This document shows positions 43,051 through 52,284 of a DNA stretch of 64,000 nt, piece by piece. The notes beneath the pieces were generated by a model that saw only the letters and a program-made list of their open reading frames with translations, was not told where the DNA came from and did no database searches. Each line of letters opens with the position of its first letter. Positions within the stretch are counted from its first letter, which is position 1. The stretch is from contig NZ_CAMLMJ010000013.1 of NCBI RefSeq assembly GCF_946481145.1, forward strand, positions 1-64,000. The letters are read 5' to 3'. A program made the position numbers and the translations under genes. The DNA comes from an uncultured Sediminibacterium sp. Its GTDB lineage: Bacteria > Bacteroidota > Bacteroidia > Chitinophagales > Chitinophagaceae.

Positions 43051-44377
43051 ATATAGTAGCTGGTATGGAAACATAAAAAACGGTACCCTTGGGTATATTC
43101 GTTTCTACCCATATCCGGCCATTGTTTTTTTCTACAAACTCTTTACAAAGTTTTAAACCAAGACCGGTCCCTTTTTCATTCAAAGTACCTCTTCGTGAAA
43201 TGATATTTGCTGCGGAGAACAACGCATCGCGGGTTGCTTTATCCATGCCATCACCTTCATCTGCAATGGCAATAATTGATTCGTGGTTTAAAGTGCGGTG
43301 ATTTATGTGAATTGTTCCATTTTTATAACTGTACTTAATTGCATTAGACAATAAGTTTCTTAAGATAATCTGCAGGTGATTTGGATCTACCCATATCGGG
43401 CCACCTTCCGCACTAATTTCCACCTTCAAGCCTTTATTTTCAATCTCAGCCTGAAGCATGGAAAGCACCTGGTCCAAACCCTGCCGGAAATCTATTTTTT
43501 GAGCAGCAACCTCAATGCCCTCCAATTGACTATTACTCCATTGCAGTAGGTTGTCAAGGCCACCCTGTAATTGTTTTACATTAAGTGAGATATGATCCGT
43601 TATTTTAGTGAATTGCTCATGCGTAAGTTGCTGCTGCTTCAACAGATCTAGTGTACTTTTTAATTGGGCAATCGGTGATCTTAAATCATGCGCAATAATA
43701 GAGAAGAGTTTTTCTTTTGTCGTGTTTGAATCAGTCAGCTCATGATTTTTCTTTTCTAAACTTAGCTGACTCTGCTCAAGCTGGGTCTCGTAAAATTTTT
43801 GCTCAGAACGATAAAACATCAACCCCAGAAAAGAAAGGATAATAGCACTGGTCATATTAATCAATACCCTCGAATGAGGTAATTGCTCTAACATCCAGGG
43901 AGTAGTATCGGTAAAACGGAGAAAAATAAAGCAGGCAATGGTAAGTATAGAAAGCCATATTATGGTTGAACTTTTCTTGAAAATTAAACTAATAACTACC
44001 AGGTTGGTTATAAGATAATACTCATTGCCATTTTGAAATTTTATGGCGCTAAGACATAACACACTGGTAGATAAAATAGTTAAGACAATGCGGGCTATAT
44101 GAGCAAAACGAAAATAATTGATGACCAAAAAAATCATTCCTCCTATAAAGTTTAAACTCAACAATCCCGAATTCCAGTAATGCCCTTCAGACAGATTAAT
44201 AAAAATAAAAACAAGACTATGTAATGAGCCTAGCATCACCATGAAGTTCAATACGCGGGTCTTTTTTCTCTCAATCGCATCAAACTCCACGAGCACACCA
44301 ATATTGATGATCTTGTTAAAAAGAGGAGGAAATTTCATAGAAAGGGGTACTTCGGATTGAAAATTATAATATATCAT
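43049..44377 (-). CDS. membrane sensor histidine kinase
   Basis: The 442-aa protein has about six N-terminal membrane helices (about 45-195) with little extracellular sequence, a short coiled-coil linker (ETQLEQSQLSLEKKNHELTD), a HisKA domain with the phosphorylated His in FSIIAHDLRSPIAQL, and an ATPase domain with NLLSNAIKY, DEGDGMD and GTGLGLKL. No response regulator gene is adjacent, so it is an orphan. The signal is unknown; the layout suits a membrane or small-molecule cue. An internal ATG at 44338 is an alternative start, although GAAGGGA stands upstream of the first. Confidence 0.9.
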   Translation of the reverse strand: MIYYNFQSEVPLSMKFPPLFNKIINIGVLVEFDAIERKKTRVLNFMVMLGSLHSLVFIFINLSEGHYWNSGLLSLNFIGGMIFLVINYFRFAHIARIVLTILSTSVLCLSAIKFQNGNEYYLITNLVVISLIFKKSSTIIWLSILTIACFIFLRFTDTTPWMLEQLPHSRVLINMTSAIILSFLGLMFYRSEQKFYETQLEQSQLSLEKKNHELTDSNTTKEKLFSIIAHDLRSPIAQLKSTLDLLKQQQLTHEQFTKITDHISLNVKQLQGGLDNLLQWSNSQLEGIEVAAQKIDFRQGLDQVLSMLQAEIENKGLKVEISAEGGPIWVDPNHLQIILRNLLSNAIKYSYKNGTIHINHRTLNHESIIAIADEGDGMDKATRDALFSAANIISRRGTLNEKGTGLGLKLCKEFVEKNNGRIWVETNIPKGTVFYVSIPATI

Positions 44378-44422
44378 TGAAATCCCTTCTTTTTATTTGA
44401 GTTACGGATCAAATGGTTGGGT

Positions 44423-44430
44423 TATTTTTG
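44423..44430 (+). promoter_or_regulatory. -7 box of pth
   Basis: TATTTTTG matches TAnnTTTG and lies eight bases before the ATG at 44439, so the leader would be very short. Confidence 0.5.
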
Positions 44431-44438
44431 TATATACT

Positions 44439-45014
44439 ATGAACAAGTTTCTGATAATCGGGTTAGGCAATATTGGTGATGAATACAAGCATACCAGACA
44501 TAATATCGGGTTCGATGTACTTAGTGCCTTCGTATTAAAACACAATGGCTTATTTAAATTAGACAGGTTGGCCGAAATAGCCGAAGTAAAGTGGAAGGGT
44601 AGAACATTTATCTGTATCAAACCAACTACCTACATGAACCTGAGCGGTAAAGCATTTAAATATTGGATGGATCGCGAAAAAATTGAACTGTCTAATACTT
44701 TAACCATTGTTGATGACCTTGCCCTGCCATTAAGTAAACTCAGGTTGAGAGGTTCGGGATCCGATGCGGGTCATAATGGGCTAAAAGACATTCAGCTAAC
44801 ATTGGGTACCGACCAGTACCCCAAACTTCGGTTTGGTATTGGAAATGAGTATCCTAAGGGCAAACAGGTCGATTTTGTATTGGGTAAATGGTTGCCTGCA
44901 GAACAGCCTGTTGTACAGCAGAAAATCGATAAATCTGTTGAAATAATCGAGTCGTTTGCTACAATTGGACTGGAAAAAACAATGAATATGGCAAATAACC
45001 TCAATTTTTTATAA
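44439..45014 (+). CDS. pth: peptidyl-tRNA hydrolase
   Basis: Pth frees tRNA from peptidyl-tRNAs dropped by the ribosome. The 191-aa protein has the motifs IIGLGNIGDEYKHTRHNIGFDVL, with the catalytic His in the HTRHNIG segment, KPTTYMNLSGKA, and GSDAGHNGLKDI. The start is placed at ATG 44439 because the upstream codons lie before the -7 box and outside the family alignment. It diverges from the histidine kinase. Confidence 0.96.
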   Translation: MNKFLIIGLGNIGDEYKHTRHNIGFDVLSAFVLKHNGLFKLDRLAEIAEVKWKGRTFICIKPTTYMNLSGKAFKYWMDREKIELSNTLTIVDDLALPLSKLRLRGSGSDAGHNGLKDIQLTLGTDQYPKLRFGIGNEYPKGKQVDFVLGKWLPAEQPVVQQKIDKSVEIIESFATIGLEKTMNMANNLNFL

Positions 45015-45132
45015 TATACATTTGCGTTTATTCGTTCTCAGTTTCAATATTATCCTTAATCCTCTTTTGAAAAGCCCAACCCTATTCAGTCAGGGTATTT
45101 GATTGATTTCTGGTAATATTAAATTAATGTGT

Positions 45133-45744
45133 ATGAAAATTTTTTGTGTAGGCAGGAACTATGTGGCGCATGCAGCAGAATTGGGAAACGCTGTTCCTGA
45201 AGAGCCGGTGATTTTTATGAAACCTAAATCGGCACTACTTCAACCCAACACACCTTTTTATTATCCGGCATTTACCAATGAACTTCATTATGAAGGTGAA
45301 CTGGTATTGCGGATTTCTAAAAATGGTAAATACATCCAGGAACATCAGGCAAATCGTTATTACGATGCGGTTACAGTTGGTATTGATTTTACCGCACGCG
45401 ACCTGCAGGCTGAACTTAAGAAAAAAGGATTACCCTGGGAAAAAGCGAAAGCCTGGGACCAGTCTGCCGTAATAGGTAAATGGACACCCATTCAACCCGA
45501 TACATTAAAATCGCCCTTGCAGTTTTCCCTGCATAAGAATAAAGAAGTGGTGCAAAATGGGGATACTGCTAATATGATTTTCAATTGCGATTTTATCATC
45601 GCACATATCAGCCAATATTTTTCTTTAAATATCGGCGACATGATATTTACCGGCACACCTGCGGGTGTAGGTGAATGTGTAGTTGGTGATATACTGGAAG
45701 GTTATCTGAAAGAAGAAAAAATGTTTGAATTGGAAATCAAATAA
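45133..45744 (+). CDS. fumarylacetoacetate hydrolase family protein
   Basis: The 203-aa protein is the single catalytic domain of the FAH family, which cleaves or decarboxylates acyl-pyruvate-like compounds with Mg2+. Conserved features are KIFCVGRNYVAHAAEL, the metal ligands in ELHYEGELV and GIDFTARDLQ, the Lys-Asp motif KAWDQSAVIG and the end TGTPAGVG. The ATG at 45127 (two codons upstream) is an alternative start. The fused E1 gene starts 25 bp downstream, so the two probably share a transcript; a link to 2-oxoacid catabolism is an inference. Confidence 0.9.
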   Translation: MKIFCVGRNYVAHAAELGNAVPEEPVIFMKPKSALLQPNTPFYYPAFTNELHYEGELVLRISKNGKYIQEHQANRYYDAVTVGIDFTARDLQAELKKKGLPWEKAKAWDQSAVIGKWTPIQPDTLKSPLQFSLHKNKEVVQNGDTANMIFNCDFIIAHISQYFSLNIGDMIFTGTPAGVGECVVGDILEGYLKEEKMFELEIK

Positions 45745-45769
45745 CAAAACCCACCAGTTAATACGATTG

Positions 45770-47833
45770 ATGCTTACGCCAGAAATATTATTGCAGGCAT
45801 ATAAATACATGGTAACTGCCAAAGCCATGTGCGACACTTATGATGCCAACCGAACGATTTGTAAATATGTACATTCCACCTCACGCGGGCATGAAGCCAT
45901 TCAACTGGCTACCGGTATGCAGTTATTGCCCTGCGATTGGGTGAGCCCTTATTACCGCGACGACAGCATTATGCTTTCAATAGGGTTTCAACCTTATGAA
46001 CTAATGCTTCAACTCCTGGCAAAAAAAGAAGACCCGTTTTCAGGAGGTCGTTCTTATTATTGTCACCCCAGCAGTCGCGATGAAAAACGCCCTTTTATCA
46101 TTCACCAGAGTAGTGCAACAGGTATGCAAACCATACCTACTACCGGACTGGCACAGGGAATACAGTATCTGGAGCTAACTGCTTCTGATAAATTGCCTAA
46201 AGCTGATGGACAATTACCCATTGTTGTTTGTTCATTGGGAGATGGAAGCGTGACAGAAGGTGAAGTAAGTGAAGCATTACAGTTTGCTGTACTAAAGCAA
46301 TTACCTATTATATACCTCGTACAGGATAATCAATGGAGCATCAGTGCATCTGCTGAAGAAGTAAGGGCTATGAATGCCTATGATTATGCTGCAGGATTTA
46401 AAGGGTTGAAAAGATGGCAATGTGATGGCAGCGATTTTATCAGGAGTTATGAAACGATGGCTGAAGCCATAGAATATACGCGTACTGAGAGAAAACCAGC
46501 ATTGGTTCATGCTAAAGTACCCTTATTGGGTCACCATACCAGTGGGGTACGCAGAGAGTTTTACCGGAACAGGGAAGACCTGCTGAAACATGGCTCTTAT
46601 GATCCCCTTCCAAAACTTCGCCTCTTATTGGCAGATGTTGGAATAGCCGAACACCAGATCAGTATCATCGAAAAAGAAACAACAGAAAAAGTGCTGGCCG
46701 ATTTTCAACGAGCACAGTTATCTCCTGAACCAGACCCGTCAACAGTTGAAGAACATGTATTTGCACCAACGCCGGTACGCGAGGAGAAAGGCCAGCGAGC
46801 CCCAAAAAATGGCGAGAAGGTATTGATGGTTGATGCGGCACTTCATGCCATTGAAGAGTTGATGGAAGCTCATCCTGAAGCCATATTGTATGGTCAGGAT
46901 GTAGGAGCCCGCTTAGGTGGTGTGTTTAGGGAAGCTGCGACGCTTGCAGATAAGTTTGGTGATCACCGGGTATTCAATACCGCTATTCAGGAAGCATATA
47001 TAGTTGGTTCAACAACTGGCCTTTCGGCACTGGGTATAAAGCCAATGGTAGAAGTACAGTTTGCGGATTATATATATCCAGGTTTTAATCAGTTGGTAAC
47101 AGAATTATCGAAATCATGCTATTTATCGAACGGTAAGTTTCCGGTGAGCATGGTTTTAAGGGTGCCTATTGGTGCTTATGGTGGCGGTGGTCCTTACCAT
47201 AGCGGAAGTGTAGAAAGCACATTATTAACGATTAAAGGCATCAAAGTAGCCTATCCTTCTAATGCAGCCGATATGAAGGGCCTGATGAAAGCTGCTTACC
47301 ATGATCCAAATCCGGTAATTATGCTGGAACATAAGGGACTCTATTGGAGCAAAGTGCCAGGTACAGAAGAGGCTAAAACAGTGGAACCTGATAAAGAATA
47401 TATTTTACCTTTTGGTAAAGCAAATGTGGTATTGGCTGCAGATCCGGAAAAAGTGAAGAAAGGGGAAACGGTTTGCGTAATTACCTATGGGATGGGTGTT
47501 TACTGGGCCAAATCTGCGGCCCAAAATTTTGCCGGCCAGGTTGAAATACTTGACCTGAGAACCCTGTTTCCATTGGATGAGGAGCAGATATACCAAATGG
47601 TTAAAAAGCATGGAAAAGTATTGGTATTGAGCGAAGAACAGCAGAATAACTCATTTGCCGAAGCACTGGCACTACGGATAAGTAACCAATGCTACCATTT
47701 CCTGGATGCCCGGGTGGAGGTATTAGGCTCACTAAATTTACCGGCAGTACCCATAAATCTGGCCCTTGAAGCTGCCATGTTGCCCAATGCAAATACTGTA
47801 TCGAATAGGATTGCGAAAATGTTGGCATACTAA
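45770..47833 (+). CDS. fused alpha-beta E1 subunit of a 2-oxoacid (branched-chain) dehydrogenase
   Basis: The 687-aa protein joins the two E1 subunits of a thiamine-diphosphate dehydrogenase in one chain. The alpha half has HSTSRGHEAIQLATG, the TPP motif LGDGSVTEGE...DNQWS and the loop HTSGVRREFYRNREDLLKHG. The beta half starts near residue 355 with LYGQDVGARLGGVFR and contains VEVQFADYIYPGFNQLVTE and GAYGGGGPYHSGS. This resembles the branched-chain oxoacid form (2-oxoisovalerate dehydrogenase), which is often fused in Bacteroidota. E2 and E3 are not in the window. Substrate specificity is inferred only from likeness. Confidence 0.9.
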   Translation: MLTPEILLQAYKYMVTAKAMCDTYDANRTICKYVHSTSRGHEAIQLATGMQLLPCDWVSPYYRDDSIMLSIGFQPYELMLQLLAKKEDPFSGGRSYYCHPSSRDEKRPFIIHQSSATGMQTIPTTGLAQGIQYLELTASDKLPKADGQLPIVVCSLGDGSVTEGEVSEALQFAVLKQLPIIYLVQDNQWSISASAEEVRAMNAYDYAAGFKGLKRWQCDGSDFIRSYETMAEAIEYTRTERKPALVHAKVPLLGHHTSGVRREFYRNREDLLKHGSYDPLPKLRLLLADVGIAEHQISIIEKETTEKVLADFQRAQLSPEPDPSTVEEHVFAPTPVREEKGQRAPKNGEKVLMVDAALHAIEELMEAHPEAILYGQDVGARLGGVFREAATLADKFGDHRVFNTAIQEAYIVGSTTGLSALGIKPMVEVQFADYIYPGFNQLVTELSKSCYLSNGKFPVSMVLRVPIGAYGGGGPYHSGSVESTLLTIKGIKVAYPSNAADMKGLMKAAYHDPNPVIMLEHKGLYWSKVPGTEEAKTVEPDKEYILPFGKANVVLAADPEKVKKGETVCVITYGMGVYWAKSAAQNFAGQVEILDLRTLFPLDEEQIYQMVKKHGKVLVLSEEQQNNSFAEALALRISNQCYHFLDARVEVLGSLNLPAVPINLALEAAMLPNANTVSNRIAKMLAY

Positions 47834-47852
47834 GACCAAACCCCTATATTTG
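47822..47852 (+). promoter_or_regulatory. promoter of the tRNA gene
   Basis: TTG at 47822-47824 and TATATTTG at 47845-47852 are 20 bp apart, close to the ideal 19. The -35 lies inside the last codons of the E1 gene. The 5' extension of the pre-tRNA would be about 20-25 nt. Confidence 0.65.
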
Positions 47853-47878
47853 CACCCCGTAAATGAAAATTTACAAAT

Positions 47879-47952
47879 GGCGGGGTAGCTCAGGTGGTTA
47901 GAGCGTTGGATTCATAACCCAAAGGTCTCGGGTTCAACTCCCGATCCCGCTA
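47879..47952 (+). tRNA. tRNA-Met (anticodon CAT)
   Basis: All four arms fold: a 7-bp acceptor (GGCGGGG with TCCCGCT, G-U at both ends), the D arm, an anticodon arm with loop TTCATAA, and a T arm with TTCAACT. CCA is not encoded. The first pair is G-U and the anticodon stem lacks the three G-C pairs of the initiator, so it is elongator Met. An Ile(CAT) tRNA that is modified to lysidine cannot be excluded. Confidence 0.93.
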
Positions 47953-47970
47953 CTCGTTATTTTCAAAAAT

Positions 47971-48009
47971 AATAAAGAAGCCCCTACACAATGTAGGGGC
48001 TTCTTTATT
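47971..48009 (+). terminator. intrinsic terminator of the tRNA gene
   Basis: An 18-bp perfect stem (47971-47988 with 47992-48009) with a three-base loop contains CCCCTACA/TGTAGGGG, and its distal arm ends in a T-rich stretch. Confidence 0.9.
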
Positions 48010-48078
48010 ATAACCATCCTTCTAGAGATACTTACAATTTAAAATATACGTTCAAAAATCATTATATAAGTGATCCAT

Positions 48079-48103
48079 AAAAAAGGGCCTGACTTGCAGG
48101 CCC
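48079..48103 (-). terminator. intrinsic terminator of the GH128-like gene
   Basis: GGGCCTG and CAGGCCC form a 7-bp stem around ACTTG. On the minus strand six T follow directly. Confidence 0.88.
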
Positions 48104-48127
48104 CTTTATTGCTTAATACACAAACCA

Positions 48128-51100
48128 CTATAGAACAATCATTTTTCTGGTAATGGTCGCTGTTCCATTTGAAATAGTAACAGTATACATACCTCTGTTA
48201 AATCCTTGCTGCAGCCTGATTTGTCTGTTTACAGCCTGTAATTTTTCAGCAGTATAAGTTGCCCTGCCTCCGATGTCTGTTACTCTCACTGATAGAGACT
48301 GTCCGTGAAATACTTCCGGTACTATCAGCGTAACAGTTGTGTTCGCGTTCACTGGATTAGGGTACAGTATAAATTCTTTATCATTAGTATTTTCTGTTAT
48401 TGTTTCTTTGGTTGTTACTGCTACTGTTTCTTTAGTATTGTTTGTTTGTTGTACCGCTTGTCTGAAAACAATTCTATCAATAAATGGTGCATCAGAACCT
48501 GTAGGGCGGAGTTCAATGGAATTGATACCTTGTATCAGACTTACCTCAATGGTTTTCATTTTTGGAGCTCCTCCATTAAAACACCATGCACCTGATGTGA
48601 TAAAGCTTTGTGTAGTAAACGGCTGTGCATTCACAGATAAACGAAGATTACGGTCTACTGCTGTGATGTAATAAACATCCATCAGATAATTACCACCCTC
48701 AGCTGCCAGTATATTGTTGAAACGAATTGCATTTCCTGTAGCTGCCAGCATATTCACCAATGCGCCATTTGAAGAAGTGTTGCAAGTAACGATAGCGCTA
48801 GCACCTGCCAATTCTGCTGTTTCAGCTTCGAGTGACAATCCATTTACGTCTGCTCTTTCTAATTTTATTTTATCGATGAATGGAGCATCACCACTAAATG
48901 GTGTAATATCAATATTGTTGTTGCCTCTTTTCAGGATCACAGTTGTTTCATAAATAGCAGGAGCACCTCCATTGAAACACCATGCACCGGATATAGCCAC
49001 TTGTTGTCTACCCATTATGGTTCCATTCACAATCAATCTGAATGATCTAACTGCTGCACTGATATAAGACACTTTCAATTTATATGCACCTGCAGATTCA
49101 GCTACGATCTGATTAAACCTCACACCATTGGTATTCACGTTAAATGGATTCACCAATTTACCATTTGATGAAGTTGAACAGGTGACAATACTTGCATTAC
49201 CTAGAATAACAGCATCTTCTGCTTCAAATTCAAGCTTTGCAGACAATAATAATACGTTCGGATCTGTGTTCTCAGGATTTTTTCCTTTGCTTACAACCGC
49301 TAATCTATCTACCTGCACACCGCCACTAGCAATAGCTATTCTTACATTATGATCGCCGGGCTCTAAGAAATAGCTAAAGCCTCTTTCTTCACTACCATAA
49401 CTGTAATGAAATTTTTTCCAATACCATTCGAAAGTGCTATTCGTTAAATTATTCCATTTTCTGAATGATTCATGATCAACAGAGATCCATAAGCCTGCAC
49501 CAGTGTTTAATGCTTGTATCTTAGCCCAAATATCATACTCATCAGCAGTAGTAACATTCACTGTGAATGACAATACTTGATCAATTCCTTGCGGAGCATC
49601 GGTTGAGGTAACACCGGTTTCGCTTTCTGTATAAGCACCGCCTTTTGCGTTCGTTGTAGTTTTGGTTTGCCAATGAACACCTTTAACTGCTGCTTCTGCT
49701 TCATAGAAAGTTTCAATATTCGTTGTGGTTAAACCCCATCTTAATTCAGAAGGTGTGCAATGACCTACTTCTTTTTTCAGGGAATCAAAATCAGGTAGAT
49801 CATTGGTGATTACTACTTGATCTAAGAGAATATTACTATTGGGAAATTCGAGTGTAAGTCTATGTTTCCCTTCACCCAGATCATAAAAACGCGGTATTTG
49901 AAACCATGTAAATGATGCACTGGTGAGTGGCGTGATATTTTCTACTGTTTGGCCATCAACAGCTATGCGAATAGATCCTGTTCCTACCGATGCAGCGTTC
50001 AGCCAAACACGGTATGTACCTGCAGTTGCCAGATCAAATTCAAAATGTACTTGTTTAGCAAGCGCGCTTTCTCCTACTAAATTATCATCACCGCGAATAT
50101 ATAGTCCATTAGATACAGTCTCCTGTGCATGGATGGTCCATTTATTTCCTAAAGACTTTCCACACTCAGCTTCAAACGCAAGCGTATTGCCTGATACAGC
50201 AACAACAGGTAACGTAAGATCAAGATTGTTACTACATTCCAATGTAGCTTGTGGAATAGATGGAACAGAAGTATGATTTTTATATACCTCACCAATATTA
50301 GTTAAACTTCCATCCGCATTTAAATAATTTGCACTCTCCACCGGATTCTGTGAGTTGGCTGCATTGGGCTGGAAATAGGCATAACGTTCTACAAAACGAA
50401 GTGTATCCAAGTAAGGTAAAGCCAGTTTTAAAAAGTCTTCTTGAATAGAATTCGTACGATTTGGATTGGCATTGAACTCTGTGATCCAGATCGGTAGTTT
50501 ATAAATGTTATAAACGTTATTTAAGTACGTTTTGAATCGAGCAAAAATTTGTTGTGCACTTGCATTTGGACTGGTAGCCGGATTGCTCCCCCAATCGTAC
50601 CAATGTACTGCTACAAAATCAAAGCGAACATTTTTCTCTTTGGCAATGCGTGCAAACTCAAGTAGCCAGGTAGTAGGTCCGTTTTCTCTCGGTGCCGGAG
50701 TACCCAGTCTCAATCCCATTGACATTAGATTTTCATAATAAGCAACTGCAACAGCAGGCTGACAAAGGTTATTGTATTGTCCGGATTCGCCACTACAGTT
50801 ATCAGATTCATTAAATCCAAGAGCATGTGTTGTTTTTTTCTTCGCAATCATTTGGTTGATTGAAGCGGGTGAGGCACCACCTGCACCCCATGCCATAGGT
50901 ATATACTCATAATTAGGTTGTGAACTACTTCCAAGTCCCCAATTGTAATACCATCCTGCATCTAACTGCGGATAGCTGCCACCGGTCCCTTTTTTTGTTA
51001 CCCAATTCCAGGGTACTACTCGAATGAAACTGATATTACCTTGTAAAGCAATATCAATATTATTGATGACCATATCTGCTTCAGAAGCAATGTACACTTT

Positions 51101-51988
51101 ACCCTTGCCGGTTCCATTTACATTGTTAGCGAAACTAGCCATATAACCTCTTTTCAAAATAAATGATGATATCGCATTATCTAGACCACCGGGTATAGTT
51201 GCTCCCTTGTAAATAATATCTTCTTTGATCTCAGCAGCATTACCTAGTTGTTGTGAGCCACTAAAGATTTTTAGTACAGTAAAATTGCTTGCATAAGGTC
51301 TGATCACCGCACCTGTTTGATAGTATTGTTGTATTCTGAAATTCTGATCCAATGTGCCTGCAACATTTTTAACGAGGATACTGCCTGTTTTCGTAGCGAG
51401 CTGATCAGGATTTTGTTGGTGCATATATACCCATGAGGCGGTATCTAAAAAATTCAGTACCAGTTGAGATGAAAAAGCTCCGGTTCTGAAATGTACAGTA
51501 CTCTCACTTAATAAAGAAAGTACACCTTGATTGAGACTTCCTCCATTGATAGACAATTGCGTAGAAGATATTGTCAACCCTTTCTGTGCACACGCAAATA
51601 CGATCGACCCATTGGCATTTACTTGTCCGGACTCGATCAGCATATTGTAATCGATCGGCATTCCAGGTTCAATACTGCCAGCTTTGGGATACTTATCTTT
51701 TGTAGGTTCGTGTTGACCTCTGCAAATAGCGTATGGGAAAGAATTTGCGCCGGGTAAACAAATCGGGCTTACTCCCGGATTACCAGGTGGATTTGGTTTT
51801 TCATTGGTAATGCGCCAGTTCTTTTCATTAAAGAAATCCTGGTTCTCTTCACCTGTCCAATAAAGGTATTGTGAAGAAGCATTGCAAGGATTCCCTTTTT
51901 GTGCTTGAACAGTAATAGTGCATAAGAGTAAGCAACAAAAAGTGAACAAGACGAAAAGAGTTCGTTTAGGGGTGTAAAGAGGATACAT
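48128..51988 (-). CDS. secreted GH128-like glycoside hydrolase with carbohydrate-binding modules and T9SS signal
   Basis: The 1286-aa protein begins with a signal peptide (MYPLYTPKRTLFVLF, ending near VQAQ). After a beta-rich part comes a catalytic region of the Asl1/GH128 type: the acid/base Glu in HALGFNESDN (about residue 394) and the nucleophile Glu in IWITEFNANP (about 504). GH128 enzymes known so far cut beta-1,3-glucans. Four CBM6/CBM35-like modules follow (starting near FEAECGKS, FYEAEAAV, LEFEAEDA and LEAETAEL), the last two nearly duplicated, then a type A T9SS sorting domain (FILYPNPV...). The frame is open to 52039, but the -7 box at 52022 excludes that start. Confidence 0.88.
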   Translation of the reverse strand: MYPLYTPKRTLFVLFTFCCLLLCTITVQAQKGNPCNASSQYLYWTGEENQDFFNEKNWRITNEKPNPPGNPGVSPICLPGANSFPYAICRGQHEPTKDKYPKAGSIEPGMPIDYNMLIESGQVNANGSIVFACAQKGLTISSTQLSINGGSLNQGVLSLLSESTVHFRTGAFSSQLVLNFLDTASWVYMHQQNPDQLATKTGSILVKNVAGTLDQNFRIQQYYQTGAVIRPYASNFTVLKIFSGSQQLGNAAEIKEDIIYKGATIPGGLDNAISSFILKRGYMASFANNVNGTGKGKVYIASEADMVINNIDIALQGNISFIRVVPWNWVTKKGTGGSYPQLDAGWYYNWGLGSSSQPNYEYIPMAWGAGGASPASINQMIAKKKTTHALGFNESDNCSGESGQYNNLCQPAVAVAYYENLMSMGLRLGTPAPRENGPTTWLLEFARIAKEKNVRFDFVAVHWYDWGSNPATSPNASAQQIFARFKTYLNNVYNIYKLPIWITEFNANPNRTNSIQEDFLKLALPYLDTLRFVERYAYFQPNAANSQNPVESANYLNADGSLTNIGEVYKNHTSVPSIPQATLECSNNLDLTLPVVAVSGNTLAFEAECGKSLGNKWTIHAQETVSNGLYIRGDDNLVGESALAKQVHFEFDLATAGTYRVWLNAASVGTGSIRIAVDGQTVENITPLTSASFTWFQIPRFYDLGEGKHRLTLEFPNSNILLDQVVITNDLPDFDSLKKEVGHCTPSELRWGLTTTNIETFYEAEAAVKGVHWQTKTTTNAKGGAYTESETGVTSTDAPQGIDQVLSFTVNVTTADEYDIWAKIQALNTGAGLWISVDHESFRKWNNLTNSTFEWYWKKFHYSYGSEERGFSYFLEPGDHNVRIAIASGGVQVDRLAVVSKGKNPENTDPNVLLLSAKLEFEAEDAVILGNASIVTCSTSSNGKLVNPFNVNTNGVRFNQIVAESAGAYKLKVSYISAAVRSFRLIVNGTIMGRQQVAISGAWCFNGGAPAIYETTVILKRGNNNIDITPFSGDAPFIDKIKLERADVNGLSLEAETAELAGASAIVTCNTSSNGALVNMLAATGNAIRFNNILAAEGGNYLMDVYYITAVDRNLRLSVNAQPFTTQSFITSGAWCFNGGAPKMKTIEVSLIQGINSIELRPTGSDAPFIDRIVFRQAVQQTNNTKETVAVTTKETITENTNDKEFILYPNPVNANTTVTLIVPEVFHGQSLSVRVTDIGGRATYTAEKLQAVNRQIRLQQGFNRGMYTVTISNGTATITRKMIVL

Positions 51989-52021
51989 GGCAAGTTTAGT
52001 TTTGGTGAATTTTGCTTGTAT

Positions 52022-52029
52022 CAAATTTA
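52022..52029 (-). promoter_or_regulatory. -7 box of the GH128-like gene
   Basis: TAAATTTG on the minus strand matches TAnnTTTG. It is embedded in AAATAAATTTGATA, a 14-bp string that recurs before the beta-helix gene at 53760-53773. Confidence 0.5.
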
Positions 52030-52284
52030 TTTTAGCCATTTCTTAGTACTGAGGGCTTATTTGGTCAGAAAAGAGGTCCATTTGTTTTTTTATTGAAACT
52101 TATCTTTTGGGTATGTGTTTATGCGGTTTTATTCATGAACTGAAACATTTGTGCCCCTTGAATGAATGTTTATTTTCCTAAAACTGGTTTCTGTTAGGCT
52201 AATTTTAAAGTACGATTCAAAAATTTAAACAGAACCTGCAACTGGCAGCAAAGTCTTGCAGGATTGTACATACAATTGTCACTT

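Noticed and set aside
47879..47952. tRNA as initiator tRNA-fMet
   Set aside because: The first pair is G-U rather than a C-A mismatch and the anticodon stem lacks the three consecutive G-C pairs.
48305..48671. Plus-strand ORFs over the GH128-like gene
   Set aside because: They are Cys- or Ser-rich shadows opposite a clear coding frame and have no start signals.
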